Shown: in pieces, positions 1 to 7,748 of the stretch
How the letters are laid out: each line of letters opens with the position of its first letter
Numbering within the stretch: the first letter of the stretch is position 1
Source: Candidatus Epulonipiscium viviparus
GTDB lineage: Bacteria > Bacillota > Clostridia > Lachnospirales > Cellulosilyticaceae
Direction of reading: 5' to 3'
Length of the DNA stretch: 64,000 bases
Assembly: GCF_030708075.1 (NCBI RefSeq)
Contig: NZ_CP117982.1
Coordinates: 1,410,528 to 1,474,527, forward strand
Made by a program: the position numbers and the translations under genes
Notes under the pieces: generated by a model
Databases searched by the model: none
What the model saw: only the letters and a program-made list of their open reading frames with translations
What the model was told of the DNA's origin: nothing

Positions 1-404
<404 letters not shown>

Positions 405-409
405 GATCG

Positions 410-444
410 AGAAGCTTACGGACTACCGTAGGCTTCTTTTTTTT
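410..444 (+). terminator. Intrinsic terminator after rpoC
   Basis: A 12-bp stem (410-421 with 426-437, one G-T wobble) closes a four-base loop and runs straight into eight T residues. It sits just after the rpoC stop codon. Confidence 0.93.
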
Positions 445-563
445 CACATAATGCAAAATATTTCATATTATATTAAATCTAGGATGACTAAAATACTGTA
501 TATACTATTGCAGTGAAAATCATGGATGTAAAAAGATATTGTTGTAAAAAGGGGGGGAATGTT

Positions 564-1151
564 GTGATACAATCATTAGAAGGAATTAACTTGGGAGTTG
601 CAATTTGTGGTTCGTTTGGTACATTTAAAAATACTATTGAGATGGTAAAACAATTTATAGAATTAGGGGTAAATGTATATCCAATTATGTCTTATACCGC
701 ATATGAAAATACAACTAGATTTGGATTAAGAGAAGAATTTATTGAACAAATAGAAAATGTGACAAAAAACCAAATTGTGCATACTACTGAAGGAGTGGAG
801 ACATGGGATTGCATGGTAACGTTAGATGCAATTTTGATTGCTCCTTGTACAGGCAATACATTGGCTAAACTGGCAAATGACATTACAGATACTCCGGTTA
901 CATTAGTTACAAAAGCAATGCTCAAAAATTCAAAGCCTGTAGTAATAGCGGTCGCAACAAATGATAGATTGGGAAGTAATCTCAAAAATATAGGAACAAT
1001 GATTAAAAATCAAAACGTTTACTTTGTGCCGTTTAATCAGAGTGATCCGCAAAGTAAACCGTATGCGTTAGTGGCGAATTTTTTGTTGGCGCCAGACTCA
1101 GTTTTGGCAGCAGTGAATCAAAAACAAATTCAACCAATTATTTCAACTTAA
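564..1151 (+). CDS. spoVFB: Dipicolinate synthase subunit B
   Basis: A flavoprotein-like subunit (195 aa, close to the roughly 200 aa of the family) of the enzyme that makes dipicolinic acid, the calcium chelator of the spore core, in the mother cell during sporulation. The sequence has the family opening (LGVAICGSFGTF), the central ILIAPCTGNTLAKLAN segment typical of this Cys-containing flavoprotein fold, and the PVVIAVATNDRLG and YFVPFNQSDP segments. The start chosen is GTG at 564, six bases after a run of seven G; an in-frame GTG at 513 has no ribosome site. The usual partner spoVFA is not upstream, where rpoC lies instead, so subunit A must be elsewhere or missing. The gene implies a spore former. 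Confidence 0.88.
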   Translation: MIQSLEGINLGVAICGSFGTFKNTIEMVKQFIELGVNVYPIMSYTAYENTTRFGLREEFIEQIENVTKNQIVHTTEGVETWDCMVTLDAILIAPCTGNTLAKLANDITDTPVTLVTKAMLKNSKPVVIAVATNDRLGSNLKNIGTMIKNQNVYFVPFNQSDPQSKPYALVANFLLAPDSVLAAVNQKQIQPIIST

Positions 1152-1160
1152 AAAATAGTT

Positions 1161-1202
1161 AGCTGATTTCTAAAATAAATTATAGAAGTCAGTTTTTTTT
1201 TT
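1161..1202 (+). terminator. Intrinsic terminator after spoVFB
   Basis: A 10-bp stem (1163-1172 with 1183-1192, one wobble) is followed by ten T residues. It isolates spoVFB from the mannitol operon. Confidence 0.9.
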
Positions 1203-1206
1203 AAAC

Positions 1207-1238
1207 TTGACAACGATAAAAGTTTATGCTAGCATAAA
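1207..1238 (+). promoter_or_regulatory. Candidate mtl promoter with overlapping 16-bp palindrome
   Basis: A perfect -35 box TTGACA lies at 1207-1212. Seventeen bases downstream is TAGCAT (1230-1235), a 4/6 match to the -10 consensus. The -10 region lies inside a perfect 16-bp palindrome, TTTATGCTAGCATAAA (1223-1238), well placed for a dimeric regulator to compete with polymerase. The start codon of mtlA is about 100 bases downstream, so a long leader follows. The regulator is not in the window. Confidence 0.6.
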
Positions 1239-1339
1239 TTATAACTTTAATTAGTGATATGTTGAAGTTAATTAGGGAAGAAACACATTGTAAATACATA
1301 CGAAAAGATTAGTGAAAAGTTATAAAAAGGGGGGCACTG

Positions 1340-3211
1340 ATGAAAGTAGCAATTCAAAAGTTTGGTAAAATATTGAGCGCTATGGTTATGCCAAACATGG
1401 GAGCTTTCATTGCTTGGGGACTTATCACCGCGTTATTTATACCAGCAGGATGGTTTCCAAATGAAAATTTAGGCGAATTGGTAGATCCGATGCTTAGCTA
1501 TTTACTACCAATATTAATCGCATTATCAGCTGGAAAGATGTTTGGTGGCGAAAAAGGGGCTGTAGCAGCGGGAATTGCTGTAATAGGGGTAATACTTGGA
1601 GCACCAGATCAACCTATGCTTATGGGGGCAATGCTTATAGGTCCTTTAGCAGGATGGTCGATTACAAAATTTGACAAATTAATAGACAACAAGGTCAAGG
1701 CTGGCTTTGAAATGCTAATAAATAATTTCTCAACAGGAATTATAGGAATGTTATTAGCTATTATAGGGTTTTATGTTATTGGACCATTTATGTCTATACT
1801 ATTAACCATATTAACAGCGGGAGTAAATTTGCTAGTGGAAAACAGTTTACTCCCATTTGTTGCGATATTTATAGAACCCGCAAAAGTGTTGTTTTTAAAT
1901 AATGCAATAAATCATGGAATTTTAACACCTATAGGCACCGAACAAGTTGCAGAACTGGGCAAATCAATTATGTATATGTTAGAATCAAACCCAGGTCCGG
2001 GACTCGGAGTTATATTGGCGTATATGGTATTTTCAAAAAATAAAACTACAAAAAGCTCAACGCCAGGGGCGGCAATTATTCATTTGTTTGGCGGGATTCA
2101 TGAAATATATTTTCCTTATGTATTGATGAATCCAATGGTAATCATTGGTCCAATTGTAGGATCGATTGTAACAATTTTTTATTACTTAGTATTTAATGCA
2201 GGACTAATTGCACCAGCGGCGCCGGGATCAATTATAGCATATATGGCTGTATCTCCAAAAGGCGAAACTTTAATCGTGCTGGGTGGCGTATTAATAGCAA
2301 CTGTGGTTTCATTTGTTATATCTGCTATATTTGTGAGAATGGCCGGAGACAAAGATTTAGATGAAGCAAAAAATCAAGTAGCAAATATGAAAGCTCAATC
2401 TAAAGGAATAGAATTGGCGACTGAAAGTAAAATCGAAAAAATAGTATTTGCTTGCGATGCCGGAATGGGATCTAGCGCAATGGGAGCAACTAAGTTTAGA
2501 AATAGAATTGCAAAATTAAATTTGGACATTGTTGTAACTAACAGCTCAGTGGATACGGTACCTGCAGATGCTAATATAGTGGTTTGCCAAGAAGTTCTAA
2601 AAGATAGAGCAATAAAATCAGCCAATAATGCACAGATTATAACTATAGGTAACTTTTTAACAGATCCAAATCTGGATGGGTTATATAACTTTATAGTAGA
2701 AAATGTAGCTGAGGCTCCAACTGCTGAGGCTCCAATCGCTGAGGCTCCAATCGCTGAGGCACCAACTGCTGAGGCAGCGGAAAATGAAGTGTTAAATAAA
2801 GGTAATATTAAATTAGGCTGCAGTGCAGAAACCAAGCAAGAAGCTATTACGGCAGCAGGTCAGTTACTGGTAGAGCAAGGTTATGCAAATGAAGAATATA
2901 TTCAAGGAATGCTAAACAGAGAAGAGACAACAACGACTTGTTTAGGATTTGGAGTTGCAATACCGCATGGAACAATAGAGACTAAAAAGGAAGTGAAGAA
3001 AACAGGAATAGTGTTCTTGCAATATCCAGAAGGTGTAATGTTTGATGATGAGAAAGTTCACTTAGTATTTGGTATCGCGGCCGCCGGTGATGAGCATATG
3101 GAGATCCTGGCTCAAATAGCAGATCTAGTGGAAGATGATAGCAAGCTAGAGACGTTGCGAACAACTAGCGACTTAGATGAAATCATGGGGTTATTAAACG
3201 TAACGCTGTAG
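1340..3211 (+). CDS. mtlA: PTS mannitol transporter EIICBA
   Basis: Membrane permease of the phosphotransferase system that imports mannitol and phosphorylates it to mannitol 1-phosphate. All three modules are fused in 623 aa: an EIIC membrane domain of many hydrophobic helices (about residues 1-340, including a GGIHEIYFPYVLMNP loop), an EIIB domain with the phospho-cysteine loop VFACDAGMGSSAMG (about 370-455), and a C-terminal EIIA domain with the phospho-histidine in GVAIPHGT (about 495-623). The B-A linker is an Ala-Glu-Ala-Pro repeat encoded by 15-bp tandem repeats. The start follows a GGGGGG ribosome site. It is first in an operon with mtlD and an HPr gene, and together they suffice to take mannitol to fructose 6-phosphate. 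Mannitol is abundant in brown algae. Confidence 0.95.
   Translation: MKVAIQKFGKILSAMVMPNMGAFIAWGLITALFIPAGWFPNENLGELVDPMLSYLLPILIALSAGKMFGGEKGAVAAGIAVIGVILGAPDQPMLMGAMLIGPLAGWSITKFDKLIDNKVKAGFEMLINNFSTGIIGMLLAIIGFYVIGPFMSILLTILTAGVNLLVENSLLPFVAIFIEPAKVLFLNNAINHGILTPIGTEQVAELGKSIMYMLESNPGPGLGVILAYMVFSKNKTTKSSTPGAAIIHLFGGIHEIYFPYVLMNPMVIIGPIVGSIVTIFYYLVFNAGLIAPAAPGSIIAYMAVSPKGETLIVLGGVLIATVVSFVISAIFVRMAGDKDLDEAKNQVANMKAQSKGIELATESKIEKIVFACDAGMGSSAMGATKFRNRIAKLNLDIVVTNSSVDTVPADANIVVCQEVLKDRAIKSANNAQIITIGNFLTDPNLDGLYNFIVENVAEAPTAEAPIAEAPIAEAPTAEAAENEVLNKGNIKLGCSAETKQEAITAAGQLLVEQGYANEEYIQGMLNREETTTTCLGFGVAIPHGTIETKKEVKKTGIVFLQYPEGVMFDDEKVHLVFGIAAAGDEHMEILAQIADLVEDDSKLETLRTTSDLDEIMGLLNVTL
2708..2779 (+). 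repeat. 15-bp tandem repeat encoding the EIIB-EIIA linker of MtlA
   Basis: Four nearly identical 15-bp units, GCTGAGGCTCCAACT and variants, plus a 12-base partial unit run in frame inside mtlA. They encode repeated Ala-Glu-Ala-Pro-(Thr/Ile). The length is a multiple of three, so copy-number change would lengthen or shorten the linker without a frameshift. Confidence 0.92.
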
Positions 3212-3250
3212 AAGATATTTCATTATAAGATATAAGAAAGGATTGTGTAC

Positions 3251-4393
3251 ATGAAAAAGGTCATTCAATTGGGAGCTGGAAATATAGGAAGAGGTTTTAT
3301 TGGATATTTGCTGCATAAGTCAGGGTATCATGTGATATTTGCAGATGTTGTAGAAAAAGTTGTAACGCAAATAAATGAGGATAAAAAATATACCATATTT
3401 GTAATGGATACAGAATGTATGGAAGATGAAGTCTCAAATATTAGTGCGATATATTCAAACAAAGACGAGTTTATCGATGCAATGGGCGAGGTATCTCTCT
3501 TAACTACAGCGGTAGGACCTAATGTGTTAAAAATAGTGGCTCCAACAATTGCAAAAGGCATTGAAGCAAGATTTAAGTCTGGGAATAAGGAGTATCTAAA
3601 TATTATTGCCTGCGAGAACGCTGTTAATGCTAGTAGCGGATTGAAAGAAAATGTGTATGAGAATTTGAGTGAGGATGCAAAAGCGTATGCAAATGAGTTT
3701 GTGGGATTCCCTAATTCATCGGTAGACAGAATTGTTCCGCCAGCAAAGTGCGACAATCCGATAGATGTTGTGGTAGAAAAGTATTATGAATGGAATGTGG
3801 AAAGGGATGGCTTCAAAGGAGAAATTCCAAATATTGAAGGCATGAACTTGACTGATAATTTGATGGCTTATGTGGAAAGAAAGTTATTTACGCTAAATAC
3901 GGGGCATGCTATATCGGCTTATTTGGGAAATTTAAAAGGATACAAAACCGTAGACGAAAGTATTAATGACGAGGAAATTTACAATGTTGTAAAAGCAGCT
4001 ATGATAGAAAGCGGGAATGGTCTAATCAAGAAGTATAACTTTGATGAAGAAATGCACCTGAAGTATATTGATAAAATCATTTTGAGGTTTAAAAATGTTC
4101 ATCTAAATGATGATGTGGAAAGAGTGGGCAGAGAGCCATTAAGGAAATTATCGCCAAGTGATAGATTGATTAAACCTCTGGAAACAGCATTGTCGTATGG
4201 GTTAGATGTAGATAACTTAATTACGGGAATTGCTGCAGCGCTAAGATTTTGCAGTGATGCCGATGCTCAGAGTCTAAAGCTCAATAAAGACATCGAAGAA
4301 AAAGGTGTAACGGAAATTATTACAACGATAACTCAAATAACTGATAAAAGTATAATCGAAGCAATAGCAAATAAGCACACTGAATTAGCATAG
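3251..4393 (+). CDS. mtlD: Mannitol-1-phosphate 5-dehydrogenase
   Basis: Oxidises mannitol 1-phosphate to fructose 6-phosphate with NAD in the cytoplasm. The N-terminus has the Rossmann nucleotide-binding stretch IQLGAGNIGRGFIGYLL, and the middle carries the family segments FPNSSVDRIVPP and KLFTLNTGHA of polyol-type long-chain dehydrogenases. Length (380 aa) is normal. The start chosen is ATG 3251, eight bases after AAAGGA; a GTG at 3245 is too close to that site. It lies 39 bases after mtlA and 21 bases before the HPr gene, so the three are very probably one transcript. Confidence 0.95.
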   Translation: MKKVIQLGAGNIGRGFIGYLLHKSGYHVIFADVVEKVVTQINEDKKYTIFVMDTECMEDEVSNISAIYSNKDEFIDAMGEVSLLTTAVGPNVLKIVAPTIAKGIEARFKSGNKEYLNIIACENAVNASSGLKENVYENLSEDAKAYANEFVGFPNSSVDRIVPPAKCDNPIDVVVEKYYEWNVERDGFKGEIPNIEGMNLTDNLMAYVERKLFTLNTGHAISAYLGNLKGYKTVDESINDEEIYNVVKAAMIESGNGLIKKYNFDEEMHLKYIDKIILRFKNVHLNDDVERVGREPLRKLSPSDRLIKPLETALSYGLDVDNLITGIAAALRFCSDADAQSLKLNKDIEEKGVTEIITTITQITDKSIIEAIANKHTELA

Positions 4394-4414
4394 TGAAAAT
4401 AGGAGGTTAACACA

Positions 4415-4672
4415 ATGAAAAAAGAGTCAATTGAAATTTTAGCGCCAGAGGGTTTGCACGCAAGACCGGCAGGTGTGATTGTAAAAGAGGCGGCCAAATT
4501 TGCAAGTGAAATTAAACTGGCAAAAGGAGCAAAAGAAGTGAATGCCAAAAAATTAATTTCGGTTTTGAGCTTAGGCGCTAAAAAAGGCGAAGTTGTAGTA
4601 TTGACTGTGGAAGGTGCAGACGAAGATACTGCATTCGAAAAGATTAAAACATTGATTTTGGAAGCTGAGTAA
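4415..4672 (+). CDS. ptsH: HPr-like phosphocarrier protein with Lys at position 46
   Basis: Small (85 aa) phosphocarrier of the PTS that passes phosphate from Enzyme I to EIIA domains such as that of MtlA. The active-site loop GLHARPAG is intact and His falls at residue 15. Aligned without gaps to Bacillus HPr, the regulatory segment reads NAKKLISVLSLG, putting Lys where Ser46, the target of HPr kinase, normally sits. The ribosome site AGGAGG is strong, and a terminator follows directly, closing the mtl operon. HprK is encoded at 12662-13615, so the loss matters: this copy should carry phosphate but should not be switched off through Ser46. Whether another, regular HPr exists cannot be seen here. 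Confidence 0.93.
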   Translation: MKKESIEILAPEGLHARPAGVIVKEAAKFASEIKLAKGAKEVNAKKLISVLSLGAKKGEVVVLTVEGADEDTAFEKIKTLILEAE

Positions 4673-4680
4673 AAGTATAG

Positions 4681-4720
4681 GACTTGTGGAGTGAGATATG
4701 TCACCCTACAAGTCTTTTTT
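4681..4720 (+). terminator. Intrinsic terminator after ptsH
   Basis: A stem of GACTTGT plus weaker inner pairs (4681-4693 with 4702-4714) is followed by a T6 run. It ends the mannitol operon just before glmS. The interval to glmS is about 30 bases, leaving no room for a glmS ribozyme. Confidence 0.87.
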
Positions 4721-4750
4721 ATGAAATGACAAAATTTAGGAGGTATGGAT

Positions 4751-6541
4751 ATGTGTGGAATAGTAGGCTACATTGGTTTAGATGGCAAAATGGACGTAAC
4801 AGAAATGTTATTATCTGGTTTAGAAAAGTTGGAATACCGAGGATATGATTCGGCAGGCATCGCGGTATATGATGAAGGCGTAACTATATTTAAGGACAAG
4901 GGAAGAGTCGCGAATTTGCGTTCTTTGGTAGATAAAACTATACGCCCTAACCTGGGTATCGCACACACCAGATGGGCAACACATGGAGTGCCTAGCAAAA
5001 TTAATTCGCATCCTCACGCTTCATCGAGTAATAGGTTTACAATTGTTCATAATGGAGTTATCGAAAATGAAGTAGAGTTGCGCAATGCGTATTTATCAGA
5101 TTACAATTTTGTATCTGATACAGACACAGAAGTTGTTGCTGCACTTATCGAAAAGTTTGCAGCTGGCGAGGATAATGTGGGCGTTGCCATTCGACACGTG
5201 ATGGGGTTGATTAAGGGGTCATATGCTCTTGGTATTATCGATGCGGAAACGCCTGATATTTTGTATGCAGCAAAGAATAAGTCACCGCTACTTATTGGCT
5301 TGGGAGAAGGATGCAACATGATTGGCTCTGATGCTATGTCGATTATAAAGTATACAAATAAATTTATTGAAATTCATGATGAGGAATTTATAGTGCTGAA
5401 ATCATCAGATGTATCTATCTATTCGATATTGGGCAAAAAATTGAGAAGAGAGCCTTATATTGAGACGCTGGATGCAGCAGAAACGGAAAAGGGGATCTAT
5501 CCATTTTATATGCTGAAAGAAATCGATGAGCAGCCATATGCTATTAGACGTATTGTGGCAGAATACTTTGACGAAGAAGAAATTAAAATCGATGCTGAAA
5601 TAGTAAAAATACTGGCGGATGCTGATAGAATTTATATAGTGGCGGCGGGGACTAGTATGAATGCGGGGTTTGTGGGAAAGCAGTTGTTTGAATCCGTTAG
5701 TAACATTCCGACAGAAGTTCACATTGCTTCTGAATTTGTATATAACACGCCTATCATTAGTCAAAGCCCGCTGTTTATTTTTTTGTCGCAGTCGGGGGAA
5801 ACTGCAGATAGCCGCGCGGTACTGGTAAAGATCAAGTCTTTGGGATACAAATCGTTGACTATTACTAATGTAAAAGGGTCTACATTATCGCGCGAAGCGG
5901 ATTATACGCTATTGCTACATGCCGGGGTGGAAATAGCGGTTGCATCAACGAAAGCATACACCTCGCAAATTGCTGTTATGTCGATCCTTGCAGCAAAGCA
6001 GGCTAATATAGATGCTCTAGCATTAAAGAAAGATTTGGCACTCGTTGCTAATATAATAGAATCTATTACTGATAATAAATCGATATATGAAAAATTGGCA
6101 AACGAATATTTGGTGAAAAGAAACTGCTTTTATATAGGCAGGCATATCGATTATTTTGTGGTTCTAGAAGCAGCGCTAAAGCTTAAGGAAATTTCGTATA
6201 TACAGACAGAAGGCTTTGCTGCAGGAGAATTAAAGCATGGCACAATTGCTTTGATAGAAGATGGAACCCCGGTGATAGCTGTGATATCTCAGGAAAATAT
6301 CAATTTGAATACTCGCTCCAACATCAAAGAGGTAAAATCGCGAGGTGCCAAAACTATAGTAATTGCATTAAAATCGTTGAGCTCTGCAACTGATCAGATC
6401 GTGATAGATGATGTAAACCCGATGTTGGCGCCTTTGGTAACTATTGTGCCAACGCAATTGCTTGCATATTACGCGGCATTAGGACGCGGGCTCGATATTG
6501 ACAAACCAAGAAATTTGGCAAAATCGGTAACAGTAGAATAA
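4751..6541 (+). CDS. glmS: Glutamine--fructose-6-phosphate aminotransferase
   Basis: Makes glucosamine 6-phosphate from fructose 6-phosphate and glutamine, the first step towards UDP-GlcNAc for the wall. The protein (596 aa) starts MCGIVGYIG, so removal of Met exposes the N-terminal catalytic cysteine of the glutaminase domain (about residues 2-220; EYRGYDSAGIAV and HTRWATHG are visible). Two SIS sugar-isomerase domains follow, with SQSGETADSRAVL and ASTKAYTSQ, and the C-terminus is PRNLAKSVTVE. ATG 4751 is chosen over 4745 because it is seven bases from AGGAGG and puts Cys second. It sits downstream of a mannitol operon whose product feeds fructose 6-phosphate, which may or may not be meaningful. 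Confidence 0.96.
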   Translation: MCGIVGYIGLDGKMDVTEMLLSGLEKLEYRGYDSAGIAVYDEGVTIFKDKGRVANLRSLVDKTIRPNLGIAHTRWATHGVPSKINSHPHASSSNRFTIVHNGVIENEVELRNAYLSDYNFVSDTDTEVVAALIEKFAAGEDNVGVAIRHVMGLIKGSYALGIIDAETPDILYAAKNKSPLLIGLGEGCNMIGSDAMSIIKYTNKFIEIHDEEFIVLKSSDVSIYSILGKKLRREPYIETLDAAETEKGIYPFYMLKEIDEQPYAIRRIVAEYFDEEEIKIDAEIVKILADADRIYIVAAGTSMNAGFVGKQLFESVSNIPTEVHIASEFVYNTPIISQSPLFIFLSQSGETADSRAVLVKIKSLGYKSLTITNVKGSTLSREADYTLLLHAGVEIAVASTKAYTSQIAVMSILAAKQANIDALALKKDLALVANIIESITDNKSIYEKLANEYLVKRNCFYIGRHIDYFVVLEAALKLKEISYIQTEGFAAGELKHGTIALIEDGTPVIAVISQENINLNTRSNIKEVKSRGAKTIVIALKSLSSATDQIVIDDVNPMLAPLVTIVPTQLLAYYAALGRGLDIDKPRNLAKSVTVE

Positions 6542-6595
6542 AAAAAACCACTACACTAGGTAATGGCAGAGTGATTTTGTAGAGGAAAGCTACGT

Positions 6596-7732
6596 TTATT
6601 GTAGTGATTGCAAAATGACTTTAACTTTTTCGTAGCGAGAGCCTCGAATTAGAGTGATGCTGACTGATTCTCGAACGTTATATTGTGACAATGTGGCGAT
6701 CAATTCGTTTGCAGTAGAAACATCATCGTTGTTAACCTTAACAATAACGTCACCAACTTCGATTCCGGCTTGGTCTGCGCTTCCACCAGGAACAACGCCT
6801 TCTACTAAAGCACCAACTGAAGCTTGATTGCCAAAGTATGAATTCGGGTATGCGTCAGTTATATATACCCCAAGCGCTGCTCTTTCTATGCCACCTCTAG
6901 CAATGATTTGTGTGGCAATAGGTAGAGCCTCAGTGATGGGAATTGCGAATCCGATGCCCTCAACTTCTTCGCTCGATAGCTTGGCAGTATTTAGGCCTAT
7001 GACATAGCCATCTACAGAAGTGAGTGGTCCTCCGCTGTTTCCCGGATTGATTGCAGTATCAGTTTGAATATATGTGCTGTTTTGTGCAGAAAGATTGGTT
7101 TGGCGATTTAGTGCACTGATAACGCCCAGTGTAACGCTGTTATAGTATTCTTTGTCGAGGGGGCTGCCTATTGCAAGTACTATATCGCCTACAGATATGT
7201 TAATATTTTCATCGATTTTTGCAAGTGTAATTTGCTCTTTTGCAGAGTGAGAAATTTGCTTTAACGGAATTGATACAACGGCTATATCGGTATGAGTATC
7301 GATCCCTATAATTTCTCCTTTATATGTGCCCAGTGTTGGGCTGGTGATTACAAGATTTACGGCATCTTCTAGCACGTGAGCATTTGTTAGAATATATAAA
7401 TTTGTTTCATCTTGTTTAAATATTAGACCCGACCCTAGCCCTTCTCCGTCATCAAAAATTAAATTTCCCGGAATTGTGGTCGTGATAGATACAACGCTTT
7501 TCCCTACTTCTTCAGCAATGTCAGCAATGTTGGAGGTGGTCATGATCGGCATAACTGCTTCGGTCAATACCTTTGGGTCTGCTAACATTTTTTTTGTGGA
7601 TACAGGTCGCAGAATCATTTGATCATTTGCAACGACGTATGTTGTGGTATATAGGTATCCAATCAATGCAGCAGGTGCACCAAACATTACTAAAATTGTT
7701 GCCCCTATTATAATCTTACCAAGTGTTTTCAA
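6596..7732 (-). CDS. htrA: HtrA/DegP-type membrane-anchored serine protease
   Basis: A surface quality-control protease of the trypsin-like HtrA family. Residues 6-30 form one N-terminal membrane anchor. The protease domain shows His in TNAHV, Asp in HTDIAVV and Ser in NPGNSGGPL, and a single C-terminal PDZ domain (GALVEGVVPGGSADQAGIEVGD) follows. The start is TTG at 7732, preceded by AAAGGAAG. It lies 16 bases after mutS2 in a minus-strand run pyrE-mutS2-htrA, ending convergently 54 bases from glmS. Length (378 aa) is normal for Gram-positive HtrA. Confidence 0.93.
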   Translation of the reverse strand: MKTLGKIIIGATILVMFGAPAALIGYLYTTTYVVANDQMILRPVSTKKMLADPKVLTEAVMPIMTTSNIADIAEEVGKSVVSITTTIPGNLIFDDGEGLGSGLIFKQDETNLYILTNAHVLEDAVNLVITSPTLGTYKGEIIGIDTHTDIAVVSIPLKQISHSAKEQITLAKIDENINISVGDIVLAIGSPLDKEYYNSVTLGVISALNRQTNLSAQNSTYIQTDTAINPGNSGGPLTSVDGYVIGLNTAKLSSEEVEGIGFAIPITEALPIATQIIARGGIERAALGVYITDAYPNSYFGNQASVGALVEGVVPGGSADQAGIEVGDVIVKVNNDDVSTANELIATLSQYNVRESVSITLIRGSRYEKVKVILQSLQ

Positions 7733-7748
7733 TTTTTACTTCCTTTCT

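Noticed and set aside
692-985. Minus-strand open frame inside spoVFB
   Set aside because: Shadow of the coding frame on the other strand; no ribosome site and a low-complexity hydrophobic product.
6542-6595. Possible convergent terminator between glmS and htrA
   Set aside because: CTACA/TGTAG arms and a T7 run on the minus strand are present, but the arms are five bases with a loop of about 22, so the structure is not convincing.
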